DNA of 64,000 bases from Epiperipatus broadwayi (taxonomy: Eukaryota > Onychophora > Udeonychophora > Euonychophora > Peripatidae): positions 28,663,010-28,727,009 of the forward strand of contig JAQFVV010012394.1 in assembly GCA_028023455.1 (NCBI GenBank), read 5' to 3'. Positions 1 to 11,109 of the stretch are shown piece by piece (within the stretch, counting starts at the first letter, position 1; every line of letters begins with the position of its first letter). The notes under the pieces were generated by a model that worked only from the letters and a program-made list of their open reading frames with translations, was not told where the DNA came from and made no database searches. The translations under genes and the position numbers were made by a program.

Positions 1-1861
1 AACCATGCGAATAAAAATACATAATTGCACAGTACCTGTACAATCAGTTTTAAAACAATGCTATCTTTTTTCTACAATTAATCTAACAAACATTTACTGA
101 ATTATCATTCCCATTTTATTTTATCATTCAGCAATCTTTTTTCATTGCTCTTTTTATTTAAAATACATTTTTATATTTAACTTTCTGTTCTCTTATTTCT
201 GAAGTAATTAAACATAGTTTTATAACTAATAGTTAATCAATCAATATTTTTACCGAAATATAACAAATCTTGAATTTATTTTTTGATTTTTATACAAATT
301 TTGTTTTTTTGTATTTTTCGATTTACTTGTATAGTTACTAAGTAAATACAAGTAAGAAAAATTAAAACACATTCCCTCCTCCTAGCGTGGCATCAAAAAT
401 TTTTTAGAAAGAAAAAAAAAACATAACAATAAAAATAATATTTTAGAAAAGTTCTCTGTTTCTGTGCCTTGGAAAATCTCCACATTTTCTCTGCTAGCAG
501 CCTTTAAAATAATTAGGCATAAAGTTTGTTTCTTGCTTCGACACCTATTTTCTTTCATAGATAGGAAAAAATCCTGTTTTTGTTTAAGTCTCCTTGGGAT
601 TATTTGCTAGCTAGACGAAGTGTTTTAAAAAGTTCACAACTTTGTTTTAAAATCAGTTCATTAAAATCCTTATTTATCCAAACAAATTATTTTCATTTCT
701 CCTCGGGTAAATGGTAATTAAATATTTCTAAGAATTTTAGTTCTAGCATTACACAAAAACAATTTAATTTTTTTCAGCTTCTTCCAACCTGGGTTTATTT
801 TTGAGATCAACAATAACAATGGTGTTATTTTAAATTTAACTATTTTTAAATGAGAATAATTTTGAATTTTCCCTTTTTTTATTATTTTTTTATATTCAAA
901 TCAGCTTTGGCAATGTTTATGTCAGCTTCGCGGTCAATGTTGTGGATACCCTTGATATATTTGGTATGTTAGTTCTCATAATAATGTAATATTAGGTAAG
1001 CAATAATAAATAAATGAGAATAAAACTTTTATGGAAATGACAAAACTCCGTCTGTTCAAATCTGAGCTAAGCAAATTTGAAAATTTTCATCAGACTCGGG
1101 ATTTTCTATTCACATTACTAGCTCATAGCCAAATAACTATATAACATTGGCCAGTAAATGGGTATCCAGCTATTCTTAGCTAAAGAATGAAACAAAACTA
1201 GATTAGCAAGTATGTTGAATACTGTTCCTCTGAAGAGCCATTGGAAAGTGCTCGACTTAGTGGCTGTTTTATCTTTTTTGTGTATAGAAATGGATGAAAA
1301 TAAACTTTAAAATTTATAGATCTGAGGTAAAAATTAATGATTAACTATTAACTGTATGGATTTTTTTGATGTATAATAATAGGTTTAATATATATGTCTT
1401 ATTTAATTAGAAAAGTTAAAAAGTGGATATCTGAAATTTTCTATCAAACTACAACCGTTTCTTGTATTTTTTAAAATTATGGGAGGGGGGGGTCATCATA
1501 TATAGGTAAAGATTACTGTTAGTTCAAAACCCTTGGATCTAGAGTTTTTTTTGGATTCGTGGATTTTTCAGATTTCAATAATAAATCATTGTCCTCCTCA
1601 TTGTAAATGCAAACTTTGCCAAAAATTTAAATAATAATAACATTCTAAAATACAGAATATATCCATCTGAATTGAAATAATAATTTGTAATTATGTCTGG
1701 ATAATAGAAGCTTTTGAATCAGCAATGTTTGTATCCTCATTATATTCTCTGTTTTTTTAATTATTACTGTGTTTTACTTGTTATGTAATTTTTTGACATT
1801 TTTTTAAAATTATCCATAATTATTTTAGATTAAAATTTTGTATTATGTGTTTTTAAAATAG
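1..1861 (+). other. 3' end of an upstream IQGAP intron
   Basis: AT-rich sequence with no open frame or recognisable repeat. It ends in a T-rich stretch and the acceptor TTTTAAAATAG just before the first visible exon. I see nothing else I can support here. Confidence 0.7.
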
Positions 1862-1955
1862 AATAACAATGAAAATGAGCTACATCCTTTGGACAAGGAA
1901 GAGGTTCAGAGCGCTATTATTTTGGGCAATGAACAAGCAAATATTGCAAGAATAC
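1862..1955 (+). CDS. IQGAP: IQGAP exon a: first half of coiled-coil repeat 1 (of those visible)
   Basis: 94 nt, enters in phase 0 and leaves after one base of the next codon. It encodes 31 residues starting NNNENELHPLDKEEVQ and ending NEQANIARI; the split codon is completed as Arg by the next exon. The HPLDKEEVQ segment matches the 'HPELSV'-like start of an IQGAP repeat. Acceptor AAAATAG and donor GTAAGT are consensus. The same phase pattern recurs in the exons at 10765, 18149 and 36210, which supports the boundaries. Confidence 0.85.
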
Positions 1956-2758
1956 GTAAGTTTTTATACTTATATGTTATTTTTAGTTTGCTAAATTGAA
2001 GCCAGTAATTAATGTTAAAAAATAGTAACAGTAACATTGTAAAATACTTTAGTAATTTTAATTTTAAATGTTTTAAATTAATGCTTATTTTAATAATCAC
2101 TATATACCCAACTTTTAAAACTTGTGAAATTATATAAATCTGGTAAACACATATAAGCTGATATTGTGTTGTTTTCTCTGATCGAACCCTTTAAATTCCA
2201 CAGATTCAATATTGTGTGCTTTATTGGTATCTTTCATAGAAAGTTTACAGTTATAATGTATGTACATCAAATTACAATACAAGCTATATAAAAATTTAAT
2301 CAGCTAAATTTACAAACAAATGAAAGAAATGAATTGATCTTTTGTCTATCATCTATATATTGCCAAATTTAATTGTAAATTATGACAATACTAAATATAA
2401 GGACAAAATTTTAAGTGACTGAGATTTAAAATTTCCTCTATATATTTGTCATCGTTCTAATTTACGTTTTATTTAACAGTTTAGATGGCAGATGCAAAGT
2501 GAATTCATTGTCTTATCTATTTATAAGTTATGAATCTGAAATTAAATAGCATGATTGGCTACTTAATTTAAATGCAAATTATTCTTTAATTTATTACATA
2601 CTTAATTAGTTTAACATTATGCCTGTTTGTATTTGACATATATGTAATTTATTGCATCAATTTTTAAGAAAAGATTTTATTTGGGGTTTGTTTAAGAAGA
2701 AATAGGTTAAACATTTTCCAGAACTTTGTTTTATTAATTACTTTTATTCTTTTAAAAG
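1956..2758 (+). other. intron of 803 bp
   Basis: Short AT-rich intron from donor GTAAGT to acceptor TTTTAAAAG. Nothing further recognised in it. Confidence 0.8.
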
Positions 2759-2919
2759 GAATGAATGCTGTAACTGCCATTAATATTGCCATAGAATCAA
2801 GAGATGAAAACAAAACCATTACTGCATTGCAGTCTCCAACTGCAGAACTCCCTCCAGTGTTAGATTTCGCAGCGCCTTTATACCAAGAAGAATTCACTAA
2901 TATCCGCAATGAAAAACAG
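2759..2919 (+). CDS. IQGAP: IQGAP exon b: second half of repeat 1
   Basis: 161 nt, phase 1 in, phase 0 out. It encodes the repeat core with the signature AINIAIESRD, then a TALQSPTAELPPV segment and PLYQEEF, the hallmark of IQGAP repeats (INxAI, about eight residues, L..P.A.L, then YQ.EL). The first codon (Arg) is completed from the previous exon. Donor is GTTTGT, weaker than most in this gene. GC is clearly above the surrounding intron. Confidence 0.93.
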
Positions 2920-3252
2920 GTTTGTTTATATAATTAATATTATCTTTTAATAGTAGTATTTGCATATTTTGTTATAATTATTAATTGTACATTTTTTTAT
3001 TTTATTGAAACTATATCTTTATGTTTGTTATCATCAGAGGCAGCCATTTGTAAAAAGAGTATAGCTATTCCAATTTCCAACCATGTGTCTTATATACAAC
3101 ATGCTCGTCCATTATTTCAGTTATCTGATATTATATTCTCATATATCCACTTACTTATTTGCTATCCAGTTAAATATCAAAATAAGTTATATCAGTTCTT
3201 TTCATTTGCTCTGTCAATTCAGGTTAGTTTTGCTTTTCAAACAATTAATTAA

Positions 3253-3570
3253 TTTAGAAATTCTGTTTGTATATTTATCTGGGTCAAATCTTGTAACCAA
3301 TTTTTCATGTACTTTTATGAACACATTTTCTTCAAATTTTGTGAACGTGTTAGGTATCGATAAGAATGCAATATTTCGAGTTTGTCCGGTCTAATAATGT
3401 TAGCAGGCTGCATTTCAGACCACTTTGAAATTGATTCATCAAGTTTTCAGATATGTGCTATAAATGGTGATATATTACCCTTTCATTGTATTTCATGACT
3501 ATTCCAAGCATTTACAGGTAATTGAAATGAAATAGAAATGAAGGATGAATTTTTTACTTCTGTGGTTGAA
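3253..3570. repeat. interspersed repeat shared with about 53486..53800
   Basis: Both places begin AATTTAGAAATTCTGTTT and share a downstream block with GCAGGCTGCATTTCAGACC-like sequence (here near 3403, there near 53610) and a following ATAGATGGCAG/ATAAATGGTG segment. Roughly 320 bp, same orientation, heavily diverged. No coding potential seen; family unknown. Confidence 0.4.
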
Positions 3571-3759
3571 GAAAAAAATTATTTTTTGGTTTTTAATGCA
3601 GCGCTCATCATATAAAATAAAAATATTTTTTATACATATTGTTTCAAGTTTTATGATGTTTAGATAAAGAGCCTCATTGAATTAAATCAAAAGTAAAATA
3701 TTTTCAACAATCATAAAATATATTTTCAAATCATAAAATATAATTTAATAAATCAATCA

Positions 3760-4075
3760 ATAATTATCATTTTTTCTTTCTCTTTCAAAATTGGCTCATT
3801 AATTCCAATATATGAATAATTGTAAATTTTCTTTAAAGATGCTCCATCAAATTTTATAAATACAATGGTAAGATCATAAGACCAATCAATTATTGGATGT
3901 GTTGCCATAGCATCCACTATTGTGAAATTGTCTATATGAAAGAACAATAATAGACTTTGTAAAAGAGGCTTTTTGGTGAACGTGAGCATAGTCTTTTTGA
4001 GAGCGACAGATCTCATTTACAATATAAAGGTTATTTCAAAGTCATTCTAAAGAAGAGCAATGTTGATTGATGTTG
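3760..4075 (+). mobile_element. LINE reverse-transcriptase C-terminal remnant, part 1
   Basis: Frame-broken translation resembles the post-RT region of a non-LTR retrotransposon (FKDA...FINTM, then ...TIVK and a block with S..F..RA). It aligns by eye with 58520..58790, where the same order of words occurs. It resumes at 4740 after an unrelated repeat, so an older LINE copy was interrupted. Subfamily is not clear. Confidence 0.4.
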
Positions 4076-4224
4076 TGTTTAGCTGAATTGCAGCCAAACC
4101 TATTGTGTTTGGCTTAATTGTAAGTTTCAGACCCAAGTCAACAATAATATCAAAAAAATTTCACAAAATTAATATACATACATGTTATTACCATTAATAA
4201 ATACAAGTTTACTTATAACTTAGT

Positions 4225-4515
4225 CATTAATGAGCTGGTTATGCCCAAATGACTGAAGTCACTTCCAGCTGTATATATTAGATTGCCTCGTGAGTTCTAG
4301 TCAAGTCCCTTCCAGCTGTACTAGACAGCTTGCCTCGATTTGGCCATAGTCATAGCAGCTTCCAGTTCTATCGTGGACTTGCCTCACTGCGTAGACATAT
4401 CGGTAATGACTGTAGTAGAAACACCTTCACAGTTGAAAGTGGTTTTAATTGAAAGCACATTCAGTTGGTCAGGTTAGACAGACATTCTCTCTGTTTTGCC
4501 TCCTAAAAGGTTTAC
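4225..4515. repeat. repeat with TTCCAGCTGTA / GACTTGCCTCACTGC words, shared with 62830..63060
   Basis: Contains repeated TTCCAGCT and TTGCCTC words and ends with GACTTGCCTCACTGCGTA; the same order with GATTTGCCTCACTGCATA occurs near 63009. It sits inside the broken LINE copy (3760..4075 and 4740..4960), so it inserted later. It may be an LTR or a non-autonomous element; I see no coding sequence. Confidence 0.45.
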
Positions 4516-4739
4516 TATTTATTGCCAGATCCCCTACCTTACTGGTGGCTATCGGATTCAGAGAGCATCATTGCCTATAGATCTGTACTAACCAATAGTA
4601 GGATTTTATACACATGTTTACACATTGGCCATATTTATGTTTTACCCTTTGGTCATGTTTACACATTGGTTATTTACATGTTTATACATTGGTTAGCTGC
4701 AATGACTGCTCAATCCAATAAGATAAGAAAGGAAACTGG

Positions 4740-4960
4740 ACTAGTCCACTTCTGAAGGCAAGGTCAGATATGATGATTGATTTTATTGGAAGAATATGGC
4801 TGGCGATAGAATACATTGGAGAACTACAAATATACACAGTGTTGAAGTATTCTAGAAAGAAAAGTAAGCAAAAATAACAAACCATTGTGTTTTATATGTG
4901 AATTTAATTATGGTTCATAGATTGGTTGTATTGTCATCACAAAATTCATATCTAGACTAG
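4740..4960 (+). mobile_element. LINE C-terminal remnant, part 2
   Basis: Continues the element broken at 4075: the stretch with ACATTGGAGAACTACAA and GTTGAAGTATTCTAGAAAG has a counterpart at 58830..58880 (ACATTGGAGCGCTACAA, TTGAAGTATTTTAGAAAG). Many stops; not functional. Confidence 0.4.
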
Positions 4961-5770
4961 CCCTTTCCTTCCTGGAGTTGGAATGGCTATACTTGTTTAC
5001 AAATGGCTGCTGCATGTATATGTGTCATAAATCATAAAATAATTCTACACCTTAAGTATTACTTTCTCAATAATGTGAAAACAAAGACTACTATGCTTAG
5101 AAATATCAAAATTGTTAGTATATTATTATTTATAATTATTCCATTTTGTTTGTTTTTTCAATCTTTTATTATTATTTTTTTGTTTATATTAAAAAAAAAA
5201 AAAAGTGAAATGCTATTTTCTTGAAGTTTAAAATGTTGAGAAAGGGATTTGAAGCTTACAGTAATCAAGATAAAAAAACAAGTCGGACTATTGGAAATTT
5301 ATTATGTTCTGGTTTAACTCAGTTTAAGTTAACTCACCAAATGTCAAATAATTTCTGCACTTAGTAGAAATTTCTGAATTTTGCTACGCTACAGTTGACA
5401 AACTAATCTTGGATATATCTGCATTATAGGTGAAAGCTAATCCAATCTTTAGTGAATCGTTAAGGTCAAATGCTTCTCCAACTGCCACCAATAAAATGAA
5501 TGAGAGACCATTATCATATTGCAAATTGCTTGGTATGCTATGTCTTAGCTCACTAATCCTCAGAGTAAGAATAACAATTTAGTATGGAATCTACTTTTTT
5601 TGAGGCACAAAGAACACAGTTACTCAGTTCAATTTTATGCAATTTTTTAAAATGATAAAAAAATCAAGTCAGATGTTACATGACTTAATTTAATAAAGCT
5701 TGTATTTACAAATGTTATATATAGAGCTCGCAAAATAAGCTCTTAACAAGCTTTGAGAATATCTTCAACC

Positions 5771-5810
5771 CCAGACTGGTTTCTGCTTCTGGGATTGTCA
5801 GTGAGATGCC
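5771..5810 (-). ncRNA. degenerate hammerhead ribozyme, family B left arm
   Basis: On the minus strand: ATCTCA, then CTGACAA, an 11-nt stem II region, GAAACCAGTC, then TGGGGTTGA. The conserved G8 is A (CTGACAA instead of CTGACGA), so this copy should be inactive. Confidence 0.45.
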
Positions 5811-6129
5811 AGGATATTCAGCATTAGATTAAAAGTACTAGGAAAAGCCCAGCACTTTATCTAATGTATAACTATTGAGTAGAAAATCTGAAATTGTCAG
5901 ACATCCATATGTCTTCCAATCCAGCTATCTAACTCAAATAGCCATATAGGATTGAACTAAGTTCAGATACACCATATATTAATAGCTTTAGCAATATAAA
6001 ATCACCAAAGCCTTAATAGCAAAAAATAAAATGATAAAAAAATCAAGTCAGATGTCACATGACTTAATTTAATAAAGCTTGTATTTACAAATGTTATATA
6101 TAGAGCTCGCAAAATAAGCTCTTAACAAG

Positions 6130-6160
6130 CTGATGATGCCAGAAACCGGTCTGGGGTTGA
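6130..6160 (+). ncRNA. chimeric hammerhead remnant, family B centre
   Basis: CTGATGA, TGCCA, GAAACCGGTCTGGGGT as in the copy at 6487, but the sequence 5' of CTGATGA is the CTTAACAAG terminal block rather than the ACCTCA that should form stem I. It is therefore a recombination product with no stem I. Confidence 0.45.
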
Positions 6161-6486
6161 GGATATTCTCAAAGCTTGTTAAAAGCTTATTTTGCAAGCT
6201 CTATATATAACATTTGTAAATACAAGCTTTATTAAATTACATCATGTGACATCTGACTTGATTTTTTTATCATTTTATGCTATTAAGGCTTTGGTGATTT
6301 TATATTGCTAAAGCTATTAATATATGGTGTATCTGCATTTAGTGTAGTCCCATATGGCTATTTTAGTTAGATAGCTGGATTGGAAGATATATGGATGTCT
6401 GACAATTTCAGATTTTCTACTCAATACATTAGATAAAGTGCTGAGCTTGTTCTAGTATTTTTAATCTAATGCTTGAATATCCTGGC

Positions 6487-6520
6487 ACCTCACTGATGAT
6501 GCCAGAAACTGGTCTGGGGT
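6487..6520 (+). ncRNA. hammerhead-ribozyme-like motif, family B
   Basis: ACCTCA pairs with TGGGGT (6 pairs, one U-G) to form stem I across CTGATGA, TGCCA and GAAAC. Stem III is replaced by ACTGGT, a near-palindrome; the predicted cleavage site is after C6514 (GGTC). Stem II is only TGCCA, so it has shrunk to one possible pair and activity is doubtful. Confidence 0.5.
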
Positions 6521-6714
6521 TGAGGATATTCTCAAAGCTTGTTAAGAGCTTATTTTGCGAGCTCTATATATAACATGCAATTTTATATACACACGTTAAT
6601 ATACAAGTATAATATATATATAGTTACATGAAGCAAAACACTATTTTAATTTAATATAACTTGTCCCAGCTAATTAAGAATAAGTCTTTTCACTTAATTA
6701 GACTATTCTCTAAT

Positions 6715-7050
6715 AATAATATACTAAAGGCCAGTGCTTTTACTTTTACTCCCGTCATTGTCCTTTAAACCTGGTGGCCCTTATGGCATTTAAACTAATA
6801 ATATCGGGGTGATTGGTTATGACCTTAGGCAGCTTTTGACCTTCAGGAGCCGAGATCCTGGAAATAAGATGTCCCCCGCTGGTTTTTTCCATTCCTTCAT
6901 TCCTGTTTCACAATTGCCTTGAAGATGATGAAGAACAGCCTATGTTGCTTTTTTCCCAAGTTTTACTTTCATTCCTTTTGTTTTTCTGGAGTAATTCAGC
7001 TCATTGAGAAGAATCCGGGTGGTGGGTATATTATCAGTTTAATCTTGCAT
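6715..7050. other. unrecognised GC-richer patch
   Basis: Base composition rises above the surrounding intron (words such as GGAGCCGAGATCCTGG and GATGTCCCCCGC). No open frame, no repeat partner seen in the window. Probably another repeat family. Confidence 0.25.
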
Positions 7051-7319
7051 CTATAAATTTAATTAGTATTTTAATTTGTAGTAATTAAATTTCCTTCATT
7101 ATTTGATATTTATTTTTTTCATCTGATAATAATTACTGTACACAATACACTTTAATTAAATATTTTATATTATAGCAGTTTGATTAATCTGATTCTGGCT
7201 ATTTATTATTTATCTATTTTATTTATTTATTTTCTCTCTCTGTAAATTAATCTCGTAATTTATTAATTAAAATACATAACTTATTTTATTATTTAACTTT
7301 CCATTCTTTTCATATCCTT

Positions 7320-8158
7320 ATGAAATACTCTAAAACTTGAGCTGAGTCAAGCCACTATGAAAAAATATTTTTAAAACTAAATATATATATATTCTAACTT
7401 AATAGCAGAGCTAATTTTTGGTGACTTCTCGCCAGAATCGTAGTGAAATATTAATTAACTAACAATGCCAGGAGCAGACTGAATATATAATAGCCTTCTG
7501 TATATTTCTAGCATATCAACCAAGCTTCGGAAACTTGAATAGCATTTAAAACACCACTGTCTTAATAATCTTCTGAACAATACCAATGATAGAACTCCAT
7601 TTGAACATGCTCCTCAAATAGTTCATAAAATTTTATGCCCATCTCCAGCATGTAGAGCATCTCATACTACAGGGAGTCTCAAGATAATAGATCTGCGAGA
7701 ATCACCCAGCGCTGCTATCTTTATAAAAAGGCAAAGCAAGATTGGCAATATAAGTCAATTTTCCTGGAGCAAGAGCTTCCCATAGGACCCGTTTTCCCCT
7801 TCTATTATTAAGACCATCTACAGAGAGAGGGATGATCATAAGAGAAAGTTTAAGGAGGCATTGGTTATTTCAATAGACCTGAATTCAATCAACAAGATCG
7901 AGTCTTGTGTTCTTTTGTCAAAAAAATAGAACATCTGACTTTTATAATTTACACATCTTTTTTGCAATAATTTGCATATTTTATAAACTATAAAGTCAGC
8001 CTGCTCCCAGCATTGTTAGTTAATTATTTTTGCACTATGATTCTGGTGCGAAGGCGCTGAAAGTTAACTCCGTACTATTCATTTAGAATATATATATATT
8101 TGGTTTAAAATACCTTTTCTTATTGGCTTGACTCAGCTCAAGTTTTTGGAGTATAACT
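7320..8158. mobile_element. foldback (TIR) element, about 840 bp
   Basis: Arms of about 165 bp are inverted copies. Left 7323..7485 contains ACTTGAGCTGAGTCAAGCC, AATATATATATATTCTAA, CGCCAGAATCGTAGTG and CTAACAATGCCAGGAGCAG; the right arm 7995..8158 carries the same words in reverse complement. The internal 500 bp has no ORF I recognise. MITE or foldback transposon, class uncertain. Confidence 0.6.
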
Positions 8159-8818
8159 TATTTTAACAAATAGATTTATTAAAACACTATCAAGGTGATA
8201 AAGATTTGATTAATTATCTGCTTTACTTTTTGGCAGGAATAGTTGACTTACCAATCAATATTTGATGTTTAATTTACTTGGGTTAGCTATGTATTCGCTA
8301 TCTGAAAGAAAAAACAAAAACTTGATTTTAAAGTTTTACCCAATTTATATTCAAACCTCAGTTTCTGGACATAGTAGATAAATGTGGTACCACTGTTTTA
8401 TAAGGTTCTCAACCCATTATACAAATTTTATTTATTATAAAATTTTCATGACAAGTAATATATGTTGTACTCTCAGATTAGTTCACAAATTGTAAACATT
8501 CTTCCAATTAGAAATAGGCACATTTGATTTTTTTTTGCAACAACTTTATTGCGTATCTCTAAAATAAATAAGTAATGAAATAATTTTAGTGTTAGAGAGT
8601 GCTATGTCTAGCTGTTAGAGAATGAGCTTCCACGAGTGCAACTATATATATAACACGCTTCCACGAGTGTGTTAATAATGACTAATGGTTAATTTTAAAG
8701 AAAACCTTAATTATACGATCCCTTAACGTTTATACATATATATATAAACAGTTATTACATCAATGGGCCCAAAGGCATGATAAATAATAATAAAGATCAA
8801 TACAACCTTTAAGAAATC

Positions 8819-9016
8819 CTAGCTGACCCATGTCGCATTCAGAGGCCAGTTCTTCACACTTGAAGTCACTGTGGAAAAGGAAACATTCTGCTCAAATATG
8901 TATTCAACTACACAAATGGATCTCCAAGAATCAACTGAAGCCTTCCTTGATCGATTCGTACTGAGATAGTTCATCGTTTTCGAATCCCAGCAATGATTGA
9001 CTGGTCCTCTGCACAT
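8819..9016 (-). other. unrecognised short open frame in a GC-richer patch
   Basis: A 65-codon minus-strand frame in sequence noticeably less AT-rich than its surroundings. The protein is not like any family I can name. No partner copy found in the window. Could be part of an old retroelement. Confidence 0.2.
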
Positions 9017-9862
9017 CCGCTCAGGTGATTATTTCCTTATGCTTCATACAGGCAATTAAATATTATCTTTGCCTTTAATTAAATAGTTATTTTTGAAGAG
9101 TGTCATTTTCTAAAAAGAATCTACTTGCATTTCTTTTGTTTCACATGCTTAACTACATTTCTACTGCACTAATTAGACCATTGTTTATTTTTAGAATTTA
9201 ATCTTTTTTTTTATCTAATTAAACTATAACTTTTAATTTTTACTTAAAAAGAATGTATCTTTAAAAGTTCTTAAATATTTGTAACTTTTTTTGTCTAAAA
9301 GTTTCTATATGTATATATGTGTATGTGAGAAAATATAACCATACACATACATAACGGAGTTTGTAAAAAGTTTGAGCTCCAGAAATGCTAGAACTGGAAT
9401 CAATCTGAGGACTAATGCCCCAGAAGCTGACACTTTACCACTGCACTTAACCATTCTGTGCATTGGTACTTTCTTATTGATTTAATTTTTTTATTAAGGT
9501 TTGCTTAAGCAAATGAATTATGTTTATGGATATTCAGTCATATCTACAATATTCAAATTATTTATATTGGCTTTTGATCCCTGTGTTATATTCATTTAAT
9601 GGTTGGTTATTATTGCTATTTTCTTTTTTTTTAATGTCCTGTACATGAGAGGCCAGATTGACCTTAGTTCAACATGGGTATGGCAATAATCTCAGCCTAA
9701 GGGTGCCCTTTGAGCGTTCCATCATCAGATTTTTAATTGGATGGACAGTTGGAGAGTTGGAATGTGGAGTACATTGAAGCCTGTCCATTAAAATAGGAGG
9801 ATTTGCTATCTTAATATATATCTGAGCACTTGTAGCATATATGTGTAGAGATGGTAATCTGG

Positions 9863-9906
9863 ATCAACTGATGAGTTCTGGTTCAGCATGAAATATGTAT
9901 ATTGGT
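9863..9906 (+). ncRNA. hammerhead ribozyme-like motif, family C
   Basis: ATCAA pairs with TTGGT (stem I, one U-G). Core CTGATGA and GAAA are intact. Stem II is GTTCTG/CAGCAT with loop GTT (one mismatch, one G-U). Stem III is the short AT-rich ATATGTAT, a decayed version of the ATGCAT palindrome seen at 61461. Predicted cleavage is after A9901. Its flanks (TGGTAATCTGGA before, GGTGATTATTT after) match the copy at 61431. Confidence 0.55.
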
Positions 9907-10077
9907 GATTATTTATCTTTTCGACATATGTGTGTTCAGGTGTATCAGTGTTATGAGATAGTGTGGAGAGGGGTGGGTCATGTGAAAGTCTGTGCTCATA
10001 CCCTGTCTATTATATAAAATATAGTAATGCCTAGTAGGGAACAAATGATTAAAATAAATGATTTAGGTTATTGTTTC

Positions 10078-10300
10078 ATCATCATCATTTTTAACTGTTA
10101 TCAATCCACTGCAGAAAGGTCTGTAAGTTTAATGTAGTTTCTCTGGTCTCTAATCTCTCTCTCTTCACATCAATCCAGCAAATTTTCTTATTTCATTCAT
10201 CCATCTCAGCTATAACCTCTTTTTAATTTTTTTAACAATCTTTTGGAATCCAATTTAAGAATTCAACTGTCCATCTATTATCATCTCTCACTATATTGTT
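10078..10300 (-). mobile_element. RTE-like LINE 3' tail, minus strand
   Basis: Reverse complement of the tail seen at 38700..38958: CATCATCATCAT microsatellite, then words matching the GGATTGATAA end, the CATTCATCCATCTCA block and the CCATCTATTATCATCTCT block. Diverged, no open frame. Confidence 0.6.
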
Positions 10301-10764
10301 GAAATTACATAAATTATAGTATTTGTAATGAACAACCAATCTTAATATAACTGTTTTTATGTAATTTTATTTTTATAAATATTAATATTGGTAGCTTAAG
10401 AGATACTATAAACCTTCAGCAAATGATATATAAACTAATACAAATCCGTAAATAAATGAAAAGAGTACAGTCTGTATTTTTTGTTTATTGATGTATTTGT
10501 GTTAGTTTTATATAGCTGGCTGGGTATTTATAGTAACTTCCACTTTAATTTAATTTTTGATGAGCTGATTGTGTGATTTTATCTGTGCATCTATTTTAAT
10601 AATGTACATGTGTAAACATAGTTCACACATATGTATTGCAAGCCCAATTATGTGTGGGTTTATATACATTCATGCATTTATATAAATATATATATTATGA
10701 ATAATATTAATGTACTTATGGTGTATGTATATTTACATGATTTTTATTTTTATTTAAATCATAG

Positions 10765-10804
10765 GCTGATTTGACTTATGAAGAAATTTTGGGTGGAGTC
10801 AAGA
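10765..10804 (+). CDS. IQGAP: IQGAP exon c: first half of repeat 2, 40 nt
   Basis: The smallest exon: ADLTYEEILGGVK plus one base, phase 0 in, phase 1 out. Bounded by ATCATAG and GTAAGC. It joins exactly to the next exon to give VKILSAIALIN, matching the 'LSVAV..L..VALIN' order of IQGAP repeats. At 13 codons it is too short for ORF-based detection and is called from phase and homology. Confidence 0.85.
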
Positions 10805-10904
10805 GTAAGCTTATTTGTATTTTTTATACCTTAATTCTTATTGTAACTAATCTAGTATTATAAGTCTGATATATTACCATTGGCTGCAGAAGGGAGTTTG
10901 CTAT

Positions 10905-11105
10905 TAACTGAAAGGAGATCCTTTGATTCCTCTTGGAGGCCTTAAAGGAACCGAGCAGGGCAAATTCCTAATGTCCACTCCATACGTTCTTGTCGTTGCA
11001 GCTGTTATTACTATGTTTTTTATTCATATAGTATACGAACATGGATGGGCTGCTCACCAACACGCATTAGCCAGCGTGGTGAGTTTATTGGCTTTTTACC
11101 TCTGA
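10905..11105 (+). other. coding-like open frame with one hydrophobic segment, unrecognised
   Basis: An open frame (ATG at 10923) of 60 codons with higher GC and even codon use. It contains a hydrophobic stretch (VLVVAAVITMFFIHIV) after a Gly/Lys-rich start, and a GTGAGT donor-like site directly after the codons for HALASV. It is not part of IQGAP, whose exons join across it in frame. It could be a pseudogene or retrocopy fragment of a small membrane protein, or chance. I do not recognise the family. Confidence 0.3.
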
Positions 11106-11109
11106 GATC

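Larger units (their letters stand above)
5650..6575. mobile_element. hammerhead-bearing foldback element, family B
   Basis: A complex of direct and inverted copies. The approximately 100-bp block running from AAAATGATAAAAAAATCAAG to AATAAGCTCTTAACAAGCT occurs directly at 5650 and 6028 and inverted at 6170..6276, and part of it inverted again at 6533..6575. Each orientation leads into a hammerhead core with GAAAC and CTGGGG. The outer halves read as one minus-strand and one plus-strand unit. It shares terminal words (AAGCTTGTT, TATATATA, TCATGTGACAT) with the element at 21197..21575. No ORF; non-autonomous. Confidence 0.6.

Noticed and set aside
3025-3394. Two overlapping plus-strand frames of 75 and 103 codons after exon b
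   Set aside because: Low-complexity, rich in Ile, Leu, Phe, Tyr and Ser as expected from AT-rich sequence; no family resemblance; lies in an intron whose flanking exons join in frame.
8600-8670. CRISPR-like or tandem repeat (CTTCCACGAGTG twice)
   Set aside because: Only two short copies 30 bp apart in an animal intron; no array.
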